Below, one piece after another: positions 8,478 through 16,945 of a DNA stretch of 41,672 nt; the stretch's first letter is position 1; every line of letters starts with the position of its first letter. The notes below the pieces were generated by a model that worked only from the letters and a program-made list of their open reading frames with translations, ran no database searches and was not told the origin of the DNA. The stretch is from the NCBI GenBank assembly GCA_005882275.1, contig VBAK01000139.1:1-41672 (forward strand), in the 5' to 3' direction. The stretch is from Candidatus Segetimicrobium genomatis. Lineage in GTDB: Bacteria; Sysuimicrobiota; Sysuimicrobiia; Sysuimicrobiales; Segetimicrobiaceae. The position numbers and the translations under genes are program-made.

Positions 8478-8906
8478 CTATCGCACCTCGAACCCGCCAC
8501 AGTGCCTTAAGAACTTTACCCACATCCACAAATGCCCGCGCCCGCCCTTAGACACCCACACAGCCCTGCCCTTCGACATGACGAGGACATCGATCCCCTT
8601 GGCATGGGGATTTAACGAGGATAGCAAAACCGCCCTCTGGAGACGTCGTTGACTTCGGGTCAGCTTGAACCCCTTCGGGTGGGATCTCAACCATGTCGCG
8701 AATCTCTCCGCCATTTTGGTGCACACCGCCTGACTCCTTGGGCCGGCCCCCTGGTTCACGGCCATACCGTCGAACATCTCCCCCGGGAGGAGATCGCCAC
8801 ACAGCGTCCACATCAGCGCGTGGATCGGGGGCCACGCCCACAGAGCCGACCGGAAATACCGTCCTGCCGGCGCAGAGGGTCTCCTCCCGTAGACGTCCAT
8901 CCCCAT
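8478..8906 (-). CDS. 'MGMDVYG' family protein, possibly partly frame-shifted
   Basis: The 142-residue product begins MGMDVYGRRPSAPAGRYFRS and ends FLRHCGGFEVR. These ends match a widespread uncharacterised family of small soluble bacterial and phage-associated proteins that starts MGMDVYG(K/R)xP and ends with a FLRxCGGFEI/V-type motif. The segment 30-78 (ALWAWPPIHALMWTLCGDLL onward, NQGAGPRSQ, CTKMAERFATWL) also fits. Residues of about 85-128 look unlike the family, rich in Arg and low-complexity, which could reflect two compensating indels. The ATG is supported by an excellent GGAGGAGGA Shine-Dalgarno 6 nt upstream. Its neighbours give no functional clue. Identity is recalled from family patterns, and no biochemical role is known to me. 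Confidence 0.7.
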   Translation of the reverse strand: MGMDVYGRRPSAPAGRYFRSALWAWPPIHALMWTLCGDLLPGEMFDGMAVNQGAGPRSQAVCTKMAERFATWLRSHPKGFKLTRSQRRLQRAVLLSSLNPHAKGIDVLVMSKGRAVWVSKGGRGHLWMWVKFLRHCGGFEVR

Positions 8907-9150
8907 CTCAGTCCTCCTCCGTGTCCCTTCTGGAGCCGCCTCGCCGGAGCGCCGCCCGGCTACCCCGGTCGCAATGGCCGCCCCGGAAACTCGATCACCT
9001 AGTCTACGCCCAGCCGTCAAGCCTGTGGGCCCCTGCCCCACTGCAGGAATCGCGGGGAGCGGCCCCGTACCACATCGGCGAGGGGAGCGGCCTGAATGTC
9101 CACGGCCGTCACGCTCCCGGACAGCGGCGGCCGTGCGAGCCGGGTGAGTT

Positions 9151-10386
9151 GTGGCGGGGACGAAGCCGATAACGCGACGAGCGGCGCTGGAAGGCGTGCG
9201 TGTCCTCGATCTGACGCAATTCGAGGCCGGAACGTCCTGCACTGAGACCCTGGCCTGGCTCGGCGCGGACGTGATCAAGGTCGAGGAGCCGACCCTCGGC
9301 GACCAGGGCCGCGCCGCCTCGGCCGACCGCGAGGGCGTCGATTCGTACTACTTCCTCCTCCTCAACGCCAACAAGCGCAGCGTCACCCTGAACCTCCGCA
9401 GTCCCCAGGGCAAGGACATGTTCCGGGCGATGCTGGGATCCGCGGATGTGATGATCGAGAACTTCGCCCCGGGGACGATCGAGCGCCTCGGCTTCGGCTA
9501 CGAGACCGTGCGCGCGATCAATCCCCGGATCATCTATGCGCAGATCAAGGGCTACGGACCCGACGGCCCCTACGGAAAATTCCTCTCGTTCGACATGATC
9601 GCCCAGGCCGTCGGCGGCGCCCTCAGCATCACCGGCGAGAAGGACGGCCGTCCCCTGCGGCCCGGCCCCACCATCGGCGACACCGGCACCGGCCTCCACA
9701 GCGCCATCGGGATCCTCGCCGCGCTCTATGATCGCGAGCACACCGGGCTGGGGCAGCGGATCGAGGTGACCCTGCAGGACGCCGTCATCAACTTCTGCCG
9801 GATCGCCTACGCGCGCCAGGCCGTTTCGGGCTGCGCCGCCGAGCGGGTCGGCAACGGCAGCGCGCTGCTCGCCAGCGCGCCGAGCGCGACGTATCCCTGC
9901 AGGCCGGGCGGCCCGAACGATTACGTCTACATCTACACTTCGCGCGCGGGAAACCGCCATTGGGACCGCCTGCTCGCGGCGATCGGGCGCGAGGACCTCC
10001 TGAATGATCCGCGCTTCGCCACCCCGCAGGCGCGGCAGGACCACGAGGCCGAGGTCGACGCCCTGCTGGCCGCCTGGACACGTCAGTACACCAAGCGTGA
10101 GGTCATGGAGATGCTCGGGCGGGCCGGGGTGCCGGCCGGCGCGGTCTTCGACACCCGCGAGCTCTCCGAAGATCCATATCTACGCGAGCGGGGCACATTC
10201 GTCACCGTGCAGCACCCGGTACGCGGAGCCTTCACCATGCCGGGCTGGCCGGTGAAGCTCTCCCGGTCGCCGGTCGAGGTCACCGCCGCGCCGCTGCTCG
10301 GTCAGCACAACGTCGAGGTCTACCGCGAGCTCCTCGGGCTCTCGGAGGACGAGGTCGCCCGGCTGAAAAGGGAGGAAGTCATCTAA
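9151..10386 (+). CDS. CaiB/BaiF class III CoA transferase, formyl-CoA transferase-like
   Basis: A 411-residue class III CoA transferase. The N-terminal GVRVLDLTQFEAGTSCTETLAWLGADVIKVEEP is the standard CoA-binding entry of the family. IENFAPGTIERLG and the GDTGTGLH block containing the probable catalytic Asp177 follow, then GQRIEVTLQDAVINFCR, closely resembling oxalate-CoA/formyl-CoA transferases. The glycine-rich GGGGQ loop typical of true formyl-CoA transferase is not visible, so the acid substrate may differ. The enzyme would move CoA between two carboxylic acids via an aspartyl-CoA anhydride. It starts at GTG and ends one base before the downstream ThDP enzyme, which probably uses its acyl-CoA product. 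Confidence 0.88.
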   Translation: MAGTKPITRRAALEGVRVLDLTQFEAGTSCTETLAWLGADVIKVEEPTLGDQGRAASADREGVDSYYFLLLNANKRSVTLNLRSPQGKDMFRAMLGSADVMIENFAPGTIERLGFGYETVRAINPRIIYAQIKGYGPDGPYGKFLSFDMIAQAVGGALSITGEKDGRPLRPGPTIGDTGTGLHSAIGILAALYDREHTGLGQRIEVTLQDAVINFCRIAYARQAVSGCAAERVGNGSALLASAPSATYPCRPGGPNDYVYIYTSRAGNRHWDRLLAAIGREDLLNDPRFATPQARQDHEAEVDALLAAWTRQYTKREVMEMLGRAGVPAGAVFDTRELSEDPYLRERGTFVTVQHPVRGAFTMPGWPVKLSRSPVEVTAAPLLGQHNVEVYRELLGLSEDEVARLKREEVI

Positions 10387-10387
10387 G

Positions 10388-12025
10388 ATGGCGACAACCG
10401 GTTCCGAGATTCTGGCCCGCGCGCTGAAGCGCCAGGGCACTGAGGTGCTCTTTTATCTCATGGGCGGGCCGATGCTCGCCGCGGAGAGCGCCTGCATCGC
10501 CGAAGGGATCCGCATGATCGACGTGCGCCACGAGCAGGCCGCGGCCATGATGGCCCACGCCTACAGCCGGGTGCTGAACCGCCCGGGGGTATGCATGGCC
10601 GCCTCCGGTCCCGGCACGACCAATTTGGTCACGGGCGTCGCCAACGCGTTTGTCGACAGCGCGCCGGTCGTGGCGATCGGCGGCTCCAGCCCGGTGAGCC
10701 AGCTCGGCAAGGGCGCGTTCCAGGAGATGGACCAGATCGCCATGATGCGCCCGATCGTCCGCTGGGCCGAACGCGTCTACGATCCGCGGCGGATCCCCGA
10801 GCTCGTCGCGACCGCGTTCCGCCACGCCTGCGGCGGCCGCCCCGGCCCCGTCTACCTCGACCTGCCGGGGGACGTGCTCTACCACCGGGTTGAGGACGCC
10901 GAGGTGGCCTGGGCCGAGCCGTTCGATCCGCGCACCCGGGCTCGCCCGGCAGGCGATCCGGACCTGGTCCGCCGGACCGTGGACCTGCTGGCCCGCGCCG
11001 AACGACCGGTGCTCATTTCCGGGAGCGGCATCCTCTGGTCGGACGCCGCGGAGGAGCTCCAGGCCCTCGTCGATGAGACCGGCATCCCGTTCTACACCAC
11101 CCCGCAGGGACGCGGCGTCGTCGCGGAGGACCACGCGCTGTGCTTCTCACACGCCCGCTCCACCGCCTTCCGTGAGGCGGATGTGATCATCGCCGTCGGC
11201 ACGCGCCTCAACTACGTGATCGGTTACGCGCAGCCGCCGCGCTTCGCCGCCGGCGCGAAGCTCGTCCAGATCGACCTCGACCCGGCCGAGATCGGCCGCA
11301 ACCGCGCGGCCGACATCGGGATCGTCGGCGACGCGAAGGCGGTGCTGCGCCAGCTCGTCGAGGCGGCGGACGGGCGCGTGGAGGCGAAGCGGTACGCGGA
11401 ATGGCTCGCGCATCTCGGGTCGGTGAACCGGGGGAAACGCGCGGACTCCGAGGCCGCGATGAGCACCGACCAGGTGCCGATCCATCCCCTGCGCCTCTGC
11501 AAGGAAGTCCGCGACTTCCTGGACCGGGACGCCATCCTGGTCGTCGACGGCCAGGAAATCCTCAACTACGGCCGCCAGGCGATCCCGACCTACGCGGCCG
11601 GCCACCGGCTCAACTCGGGGCCGTTCGGCACGATGGGGGTCGGCCTTCCCTACGGGCTCGGCGCCAAGGCCGCCAAGCCGGAGACGCAGGTGTTGGTCCT
11701 GCACGGCGACGGCTCCTTCGGCCTGAACGCGATGGAACTGGACACCGCGGCCCGCCATCAACTGCCGGTGATCACCGTCATCAGCCTGAACGGCGGGTGG
11801 ACCGCCGACCCGGAGCGGAACAAGCCCGGCCGCGATCTCGGCTACACCCGTTTCGACCGCATGGCCGAGGCCTTGGGCTGCTACGGCGAGCACGTCGAGA
11901 CGCCGGACGGCATCCGCCCGGCGCTCGAGCGGGCGGCCGAGGCGGGGGTCCCGGCGGTCGTCAACGTCGTCACCGACTGGCGGGCGCGGGCGACGACGGT
12001 CCAGTTCGCGGACTACTCGACATAA
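10388..12025 (+). CDS. Thiamine-diphosphate enzyme, oxalyl-CoA decarboxylase/2-hydroxyacyl-CoA lyase type
   Basis: A 545-residue three-domain ThDP enzyme. The pyrimidine domain has the activating glutamate Glu49 (DVRHEQAAAMMA) and SGPGTTNLVTGVANAF. The central domain is NAD/ADP-binding-like. The PP domain has the metal motif starting GDGSFG at 440 and ending LNGG around 468-471. The nearest families by pattern are oxalyl-CoA decarboxylase and 2-hydroxyacyl-CoA lyase, and the adjoining CoA transferase supports an acyl-CoA substrate. The position occupied by Tyr-Glu in oxalyl-CoA decarboxylase reads FQEMDQ here, so a 2-hydroxyacyl-CoA lyase or acetolactate-synthase-like activity is equally possible. 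Stop-to-start spacing from the transferase is 1 nt. Confidence 0.85.
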   Translation: MATTGSEILARALKRQGTEVLFYLMGGPMLAAESACIAEGIRMIDVRHEQAAAMMAHAYSRVLNRPGVCMAASGPGTTNLVTGVANAFVDSAPVVAIGGSSPVSQLGKGAFQEMDQIAMMRPIVRWAERVYDPRRIPELVATAFRHACGGRPGPVYLDLPGDVLYHRVEDAEVAWAEPFDPRTRARPAGDPDLVRRTVDLLARAERPVLISGSGILWSDAAEELQALVDETGIPFYTTPQGRGVVAEDHALCFSHARSTAFREADVIIAVGTRLNYVIGYAQPPRFAAGAKLVQIDLDPAEIGRNRAADIGIVGDAKAVLRQLVEAADGRVEAKRYAEWLAHLGSVNRGKRADSEAAMSTDQVPIHPLRLCKEVRDFLDRDAILVVDGQEILNYGRQAIPTYAAGHRLNSGPFGTMGVGLPYGLGAKAAKPETQVLVLHGDGSFGLNAMELDTAARHQLPVITVISLNGGWTADPERNKPGRDLGYTRFDRMAEALGCYGEHVETPDGIRPALERAAEAGVPAVVNVVTDWRARATTVQFADYST

Positions 12026-12247
12026 CAGCGGACGGCGCGCGCGGCCCTCTGTCCTAGCTCTCCGTTGGGTTCCCCAGTATTCCTGTCGGCTCGGAGACCG
12101 TTGCCGGCCCGGGCCGAAGTCTACCCTTCCGTCCGCCACCAATGGTCCCGGCGATGTCGTATTACTTTCGTCTCAAGGGCAACACTTCAATCGGCTCAGG
12201 AAACAGCAACCGGCTTGGTGGGAGATCTCCGCGGAGGTGAATCTTCT

Positions 12248-12778
12248 GTGCGACCCATCGTGGTGGCCCTCATATGTGCGCTTGCGGCGGCAACCAGTGG
12301 TCCTGTCGTCTATGGCCAGCAGACCTCTGACGAAACGGCACGACTACGAACACGAGACCAATTGACTCAACTCCTGGATACCGTGGGCCCAGACATCGGG
12401 GTCTCATTCCGACAAAGCGAGAAGCAGCCCTATAACTTTATCGGGAGTATGCAAGGGCTCGCCAACGCGGACAGTTTAGAGATCGTGATCAGTGTCACCA
12501 CATCGAACACCATCGCCTTCCGGATCTATCCGCATTACAAAGGCGGGTACATCAACGTGAACAACGTCAGCGACCGTGCGGGATTCATGAAGCAACTGCT
12601 GCGGATGAGTGATCGGAATTTCTTGTTTTGGGGAGCGGATGATGCCTACGATGTCTTCGCCGGATACACGGTGACACTTGAATCCGGTTTCCCCAACGAG
12701 GCGATGAAAGTCGTCCTCCGGAGCATCCGCAACTTAGACCAGTTTGTTGGCGACATGAAACCGACGATCGGTCGTTAG
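12248..12778 (+). CDS. Exported protein with YbjN-like fold
   Basis: A 176-residue secreted protein. The GTG start at 12248 is chosen because GGAGGTGA sits 7 nt upstream and a signal peptide follows directly (VRPIVVALICALAAATSG, cleavage near VYGQQ). The mature domain alternates strands and helices: LLDTVGPDIGV, NFIGSMQGLANADSLEIVIS, IAFRIYPHYKGG, FMKQLLRMSDRNFLFWG and YTVTLESGFPNEAMKVVLRSI. This order resembles the YbjN/type III chaperone-like fold, in which a short helix pair packs on a sheet and the final helix follows a 'hydrophobic-strand then F/L-x-E/D-A' turn. No enzymatic motif is visible. It is alone between a catabolic pair and a convergent operon. Confidence 0.7.
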   Translation: MRPIVVALICALAAATSGPVVYGQQTSDETARLRTRDQLTQLLDTVGPDIGVSFRQSEKQPYNFIGSMQGLANADSLEIVISVTTSNTIAFRIYPHYKGGYINVNNVSDRAGFMKQLLRMSDRNFLFWGADDAYDVFAGYTVTLESGFPNEAMKVVLRSIRNLDQFVGDMKPTIGR

Positions 12779-12855
12779 CGCCCCCATGGTGCGCCAGGGC
12801 CACCATCACGGTCCGGAGCCATCGGCCGGTCGTGAACGCTCGGAGACCCCGCCGC

Positions 12856-13680
12856 TCACGCCACGTGCGTCAGGTACCGCTCCTTCATCAGGCTCAGGAC
12901 CTCGTCCCCGGGCATGGCGTTGATCGCGCGGTTGAAGATCTCCACCTCGATCGGACCGGCGAAGCCGGCGCCGTCCACGGCCTGCCGGAGCCTCCGCAGC
13001 TCGATGACCCCGTCCCCCATCATCCCCCGCCCATACAGGATGTCCGGAAGCGGCACGATCCAGTCGCTGATGTGGAATCCGAACACCCTCCGCCCGCAGC
13101 GGGCGATCTCCGCGTACACGGCCGGATCCCACCAGACGTGGTACGCATCGACGAGCACCCCGACCCGATCGGCCGGGTGGCGCTCCGCAATCGCAGCGGC
13201 CTGGGCCAGCGTGCTGACGACCGACCGGTCCGCCGCGAACATCGGGTGCAGCGGCTCGATCGCCAGCCTCACGCCGTGCTCGGAGGCATGAGGGACCAGT
13301 TCCGCGACCGCCTCCTCCACCGCACGCCTGGCCCCATCGAGATCTCGGTCCGGCGCCGGTCCGCAGACCAGCACCAGGGTATCCGTGCCGAGCCCGCGCG
13401 CCTCCTCGATCGCCCGCCGGTTGTCCTCGATGCGCCTGCGCCGCTCCGCCGCGGTCCCGGCGGGGAAGAAGCCCCCGCGGCACAGGCTGGAGACGGCCAC
13501 CCCCGCATCGCGCGCCGCGCGCGCGCCGGCCGCCACCCCGCGCTCCGCCACTTTTTCCCGCCAGAGGCCGATGTGACGGATCCCGTGCCTCGCGCAGCCG
13601 TCCACCGCCTGCTGCACGGTCCAGCCGGGCACCGTCATCTGATTGAGGCCGAGGCGCCCGCCGCCGTCCGCCGGGCTCAT
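12856..13680 (-). CDS. Sugar phosphate isomerase/epimerase (xylose isomerase-like TIM barrel)
   Basis: A 274-residue AP endonuclease/xylose-isomerase superfamily protein. Visible elements: NQMTVPGWTVQQAVDGCARHGIRHIGLW at the first strand and helix, VSSLCRGGFFP at strand 3, LVLVCGPAPDRD, RLAIEPLHP with the metal-ligand glutamate, VGVLVDAYHVWWDP with the Asp-x-x-His pair, and GFAGPIEVEIF with the last ligand glutamate. These proteins isomerise or dehydrate keto-sugars and inosose-like compounds. It is the third gene of a minus-strand operon, 9 nt after the DUF993 gene and downstream of a dehydrogenase, so it probably handles a ketose or its aldolase product. The precise substrate is unknown. 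Confidence 0.85.
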   Translation of the reverse strand: MSPADGGGRLGLNQMTVPGWTVQQAVDGCARHGIRHIGLWREKVAERGVAAGARAARDAGVAVSSLCRGGFFPAGTAAERRRRIEDNRRAIEEARGLGTDTLVLVCGPAPDRDLDGARRAVEEAVAELVPHASEHGVRLAIEPLHPMFAADRSVVSTLAQAAAIAERHPADRVGVLVDAYHVWWDPAVYAEIARCGRRVFGFHISDWIVPLPDILYGRGMMGDGVIELRRLRQAVDGAGFAGPIEVEIFNRAINAMPGDEVLSLMKERYLTHVA

Positions 13681-13689
13681 GGGCCGCCC

Positions 13690-14856
13690 CTACTCGATGC
13701 CTGCCACCGCGAGGATCTTGCGCATGCGCGAAGCGGCGAGGTCGGGCAGCCGCAGCAGATGGGCGCGGTCGGCCAGCATCAGGATCTGGCCGAGATGAAC
13801 GATCGACCGGACGCTCTCCAGTCCCCCGACCATGCGAAAGTGCTGCTGGTGCCCGTTCAGGTAGGCCAGAAACACCAGGCCCGTCTTGTAATAATAGGTG
13901 GGCGCCTGAAAGATGTGGCGGGCCAGAGGGATGGTCGGCGATAGGATCGCCTCGTAGGCGTCCATTTGCCCGCGGTCGAGCGCCCGGATGGCGGCGGACG
14001 CCGCCGGGGCGATGGCGTCGAAGATGCCGAGGAGCGCGTGGCTGTACCCTCGGGCGTCCCCCCGGATCAGGTCCAGATAGTTGAAGTCATCGCCGGTGTA
14101 CAGGCGGACGTCGTGCTTTTGCAAGTGCTCGCGCAGCGCGATCTCGCGGCGGGCATCCAGGAGCGATACCTTGATCCCGTCGACCCTGTCCGCATGCTGC
14201 CGTACGATCCCGACCAGGGTCTCGGTCGCGGCGTCCAGGTCGCGCGAGCCCCAGTAGCCCGCCAGGTGAGGATCGAAGACCTCACCGAGCCAGTGCAGGA
14301 TTGCCGGGCGGGAGAGCCGCGACAGGAGATGGTCATAAACGCGCAGGTAGTCCTCGGGCCCCCTCGCGGAGGAGGCGAGGTGACGGCTGGCCATCACCAC
14401 CACCGCCGCTCCCGCATCCTCGATGAACGCGCACTGCTCGTCGTAGGCCCGCTCGATCTGCTCCAGGGCCACCCGTCCCGGCGGCAGCTGATCCGTGGTC
14501 GCGCCGCAGGCGAGGCCCCCGCGCGCGGCCTTGGCCTCGGCCGCGGTGCGCCGGATCAACTCCCGGCACACGGACCAATCCAGCCCCATCCCGCGCTGGG
14601 CGGTGTCCATGGCCTCCGCGACCGAAAGGCCCATCGACCAAAGGTAGCGGCGGTAGGCGAGGGTGGCCTCCCAGTCCAGCGTCGCGGGGGCGTCGGGGCC
14701 CTGCGCGGCGAACGGATCGGCCACCACGTGCACCGCGGCGTAGACGACCCGGCTCTTGAACGGCTCCCTGGCCGGCTCGAACGAGGACGCCGCCCCCAGC
14801 TCGTAGCGCATGAGGCTTCGGTCCTCTTGAGGCAGCATCACCACCGGACGCGCCAT
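13690..14856 (-). CDS. DUF993 family, dihydrodipicolinate synthase-like protein
   Basis: A 388-residue TIM-barrel protein of the DUF993 group, related to DHDPS/NAL Schiff-base aldolases. The start MARPVVMLPQEDRSLMRYELG and the segment SRVVYAAVHVVADP are characteristic, and the block VDGIKVSLLD, roughly mid-protein, provides the likely Schiff-base lysine. Further conserved-looking pieces are AILHWLGEVFDP, YTGDDFNYLDLI and TYYYKTGLVFLAYLNGHQ. Such proteins are commonly placed beside a Gfo/Idh/MocA dehydrogenase and a TIM-barrel isomerase, exactly as here (gaps of 9 and 16 nt). It probably cleaves or condenses a keto-acid intermediate of sugar or sugar-acid breakdown; no member's reaction is known to me. 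Confidence 0.85.
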   Translation of the reverse strand: MARPVVMLPQEDRSLMRYELGAASSFEPAREPFKSRVVYAAVHVVADPFAAQGPDAPATLDWEATLAYRRYLWSMGLSVAEAMDTAQRGMGLDWSVCRELIRRTAAEAKAARGGLACGATTDQLPPGRVALEQIERAYDEQCAFIEDAGAAVVVMASRHLASSARGPEDYLRVYDHLLSRLSRPAILHWLGEVFDPHLAGYWGSRDLDAATETLVGIVRQHADRVDGIKVSLLDARREIALREHLQKHDVRLYTGDDFNYLDLIRGDARGYSHALLGIFDAIAPAASAAIRALDRGQMDAYEAILSPTIPLARHIFQAPTYYYKTGLVFLAYLNGHQQHFRMVGGLESVRSIVHLGQILMLADRAHLLRLPDLAASRMRKILAVAGIE

Positions 14857-14872
14857 CGGTTCCTCCCGCGGG

Positions 14873-16024
14873 TCAGAGCCTGAGCTCGCTTACGTCAACC
14901 CACCGGCCCTCGCGCCAGGATCGCATCGCGGCCTCGGCCAGCTGCACGCCCTTCGCCCCTTCGAGGAACGACCAGGAGAAAGGCGCTTCGCCGGCCACGT
15001 GGCGCAGGAACAGCTCCCACTGCGCCTTGAAGGCATTGTCGAACGGCTGGTTGTCCGGCACGTCCTGCCACTGCTCCCGGTATGCGGCCCCCGGTGCGCG
15101 GTCCGGATCCCACACCGCCCGGGGGGTGACGGCCCGGTGCTGCGCCCTGCAGGTCCACAGGCCGGCCACGGCGCTCCCATCGGTCCCATCGACCTGGATG
15201 CTGAGCAGCTCATCCCGGTAGACGCGCACGCACCACGAGGAGTTGAAGTGCGCGATGACGCCGCCATCCAGTTCGAACACCGCGTACGCGGCGTCCTCGG
15301 CGGTGGCCGCGTACGGGACGTTCCGTTCGTCGACCCGCCGCGGAATGTGCGTCACCCCCAGGCACACCACCCGGCGCACCTGGCCGAACAGGTTGTCGAG
15401 CACGTACCGCCAGTGCGGAAACATGTCGAGGATGATCCCGCCGCCGTCCTCTTTCCGGTAGTTCCAAGACGGACGCTGGGCGGGCTGCCAGCCGCCCTCG
15501 AACACCCAGTACCCGAACTCGCCCCGCACCGAGAGGATGCGTCCGAAGAACCCGCCGTCGACCAGCCGCCTGAGCTTGCGCAAGCCCGGCAGGAACAATT
15601 TGTCCTGGACCACCCCGTTCTTGAGGCCGGCTTCGGCGGCCAGACCGGCCAGCTCGAGGCTGGTGTCCAGATCGTCCGCGAGCGGCTTCTCCGCGTAGAT
15701 GTGCTTCCGCGCCTGGATGGCCCGGCGAACCGCCGCCGCCCGGGCCGAGGTCACCTGGGCGTCGAAGTAGATCTGTGGCGCCGGATCGGCGAGGCACGCC
15801 TCCAGGTCGGTGCTCCACCGTGCGAGCCCGAACCGGCCGGCCAGCGCCGCCAGCTTGTCGGCGCTGCGTCCGACCAAAATGGGCTCCGGCCAGATCGCGT
15901 CGCCGTCGCCGATCGGCACCCCGCCCTGCTCGCGAATCGCCATGATCGAACGGGCCAGATGCTGATTGGTGCCCATGCGGCCGGTGACGCCGTTCATGAT
16001 GATACCCATGGTCAGCCGAGCCAC
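14873..16024 (-). CDS. Gfo/Idh/MocA family oxidoreductase
   Basis: A 383-residue two-domain NAD(P)-dependent dehydrogenase, first gene of a three-gene operon. The N-terminal Rossmann fold begins MGIIMNGVTGRMGTNQHLAR, an unusual nucleotide-binding turn compared with the common GxGxxG. HIYAEKPLADD provides the catalytic EKP motif. The C-terminal half contains NGVVQDKLFLPGLRKL, GGGIILDMFPHWRYVLDNLFG (with the active-site DxxxH-type motif) and a long beta sheet. It should oxidise a polyol or sugar ring to a ketone that the downstream DUF993 and isomerase proteins process. The ATG start has no strong Shine-Dalgarno, and 208 nt separate it from the divergent HD-GYP gene. Confidence 0.88.
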   Translation of the reverse strand: MARLTMGIIMNGVTGRMGTNQHLARSIMAIREQGGVPIGDGDAIWPEPILVGRSADKLAALAGRFGLARWSTDLEACLADPAPQIYFDAQVTSARAAAVRRAIQARKHIYAEKPLADDLDTSLELAGLAAEAGLKNGVVQDKLFLPGLRKLRRLVDGGFFGRILSVRGEFGYWVFEGGWQPAQRPSWNYRKEDGGGIILDMFPHWRYVLDNLFGQVRRVVCLGVTHIPRRVDERNVPYAATAEDAAYAVFELDGGVIAHFNSSWCVRVYRDELLSIQVDGTDGSAVAGLWTCRAQHRAVTPRAVWDPDRAPGAAYREQWQDVPDNQPFDNAFKAQWELFLRHVAGEAPFSWSFLEGAKGVQLAEAAMRSWREGRWVDVSELRL

Positions 16025-16075
16025 GCGGGATCCCTTCCTCTCCTTGCGGGGCGGCGCCTACCCTTCCGAGGCCCC

Positions 16076-16123
16076 AAGGCCGATCGAAGCGTGGAACAGG
16101 GCAAAGGTAAGCGCGAAGGCGTG
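16076..16123. repeat. Dispersed 48-nt element, copy 2
   Basis: Second copy of the element at 690-737, in the same orientation: the 17-nt block AAGGCCGATCGAAGCGT, 8 variable bases, then GCAAAGGTAA, then a tail ending in GCGTG. It lies in the 208-nt divergent intergenic region between the oxidoreductase operon and the HD-GYP gene. No ORF with coding character covers it. Confidence 0.5.
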
Positions 16124-16232
16124 TTCCAGCCGGTGCGGAGTGAGTCCTGCCCCTCTCCCAGGGACGCGGGATGCCCCTCAAGAGGTGGTCTGCGAGGCGA
16201 GTCCGGTGGGCACAAAGGAATTGACGTGACGC

Positions 16233-16892
16233 ATGCCTCGGGGGCGGCCCATGGATTCGCCTCACCGCAGACACCGCGAGGTCGTTGACCCACAACGGGA
16301 TGATGCCAATTTGAGCGAGCCGGAATTGGCTGGAAAGGACGGCCCATCCGCCTTCTCCATGGAAGATGATGAGATCTGGCTCCACAATCATGGCGTGGTG
16401 GCCCTGACCCTGCGACTGGCTCGTGCGGTCGGAATGAAGGAGGATGAACTGATCCACGTCCGGCGAGGGGCCTTCCTGCACGACATCGGGATGGTGGGTG
16501 TCCCCGATGAGATCATCTTCAAACCCGGTCAGCTGACGGAGAAAGAATGGGAGATCGTGCGCCGCCACCCGGTCTTTGCCCGCGACCTCTTGACGTCAAC
16601 AGGCGCTTTGGTGCCCGCGCTCGAGATCCCCTATTGCCATCATGAAAAGTGGGACGGCACAGGGTATCCGCGCGCATTGAAGGGGGAGCAGATCCCCCTG
16701 TCCGCCCGTGTCTTTGCGGTGGTCGATGTGTGGTGCGCGCTCAGAACGGACCGGCCCCATCGGGCGGCGTGGAGCGTTGAAGAGGCGCGGGAGTACATCT
16801 ACCATCACGCGGGAACGCACTTCGATCCACGGATTGTTGAGGCGTTCCTCGCAATGGTCGCACAGGAGGGCTCATCACTTTCGGGATCTTGA
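16233..16892 (+). CDS. HD-GYP domain protein, probable c-di-GMP phosphodiesterase
   Basis: A 219-residue protein that is almost only an HD-GYP domain. Seen: HNHGVVALTLRLA (first metal region, 51-63), LHDIG (H83, D84), KPGQLTEKEWEIVRRHP (H112), YCHHEKWDGTGYP (H136, H137 and the GYP motif at 144-146), LSARVFAVVDVWCAL (D165) and GTHFDPRIVEAF. All ligands expected for a metal-dependent phosphodiesterase that opens cyclic di-GMP are present. No receiver, GAF or PAS domain is attached; residues 1-45 are hydrophilic and not recognisable, so input may come from a partner protein. The ATG is uncertain; another at codon 7 or 43 is possible. Confidence 0.85.
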   Translation: MPRGRPMDSPHRRHREVVDPQRDDANLSEPELAGKDGPSAFSMEDDEIWLHNHGVVALTLRLARAVGMKEDELIHVRRGAFLHDIGMVGVPDEIIFKPGQLTEKEWEIVRRHPVFARDLLTSTGALVPALEIPYCHHEKWDGTGYPRALKGEQIPLSARVFAVVDVWCALRTDRPHRAAWSVEEAREYIYHHAGTHFDPRIVEAFLAMVAQEGSSLSGS

Positions 16893-16945
16893 ACCTCCCC
16901 GCCGGCGCGCGTCTTTCAGCGATTGAGGCGAGCATGGTGGACCCG

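Noticed and set aside
12786-12806. Weak hairpin ATGGTG...CACCAT between convergent genes
   Set aside because: Only 6 bp with a 9-nt loop and no T tract; not enough to call a terminator.
16025-16232. Possible c-di-GMP (GEMM) or cobalamin riboswitch upstream of the HD-GYP gene
   Set aside because: Local G-rich and GCAAAGG pieces recall GEMM, but the conserved helices and motif order could not be assembled; the similarity with 690-737 indicates a repeated element instead.
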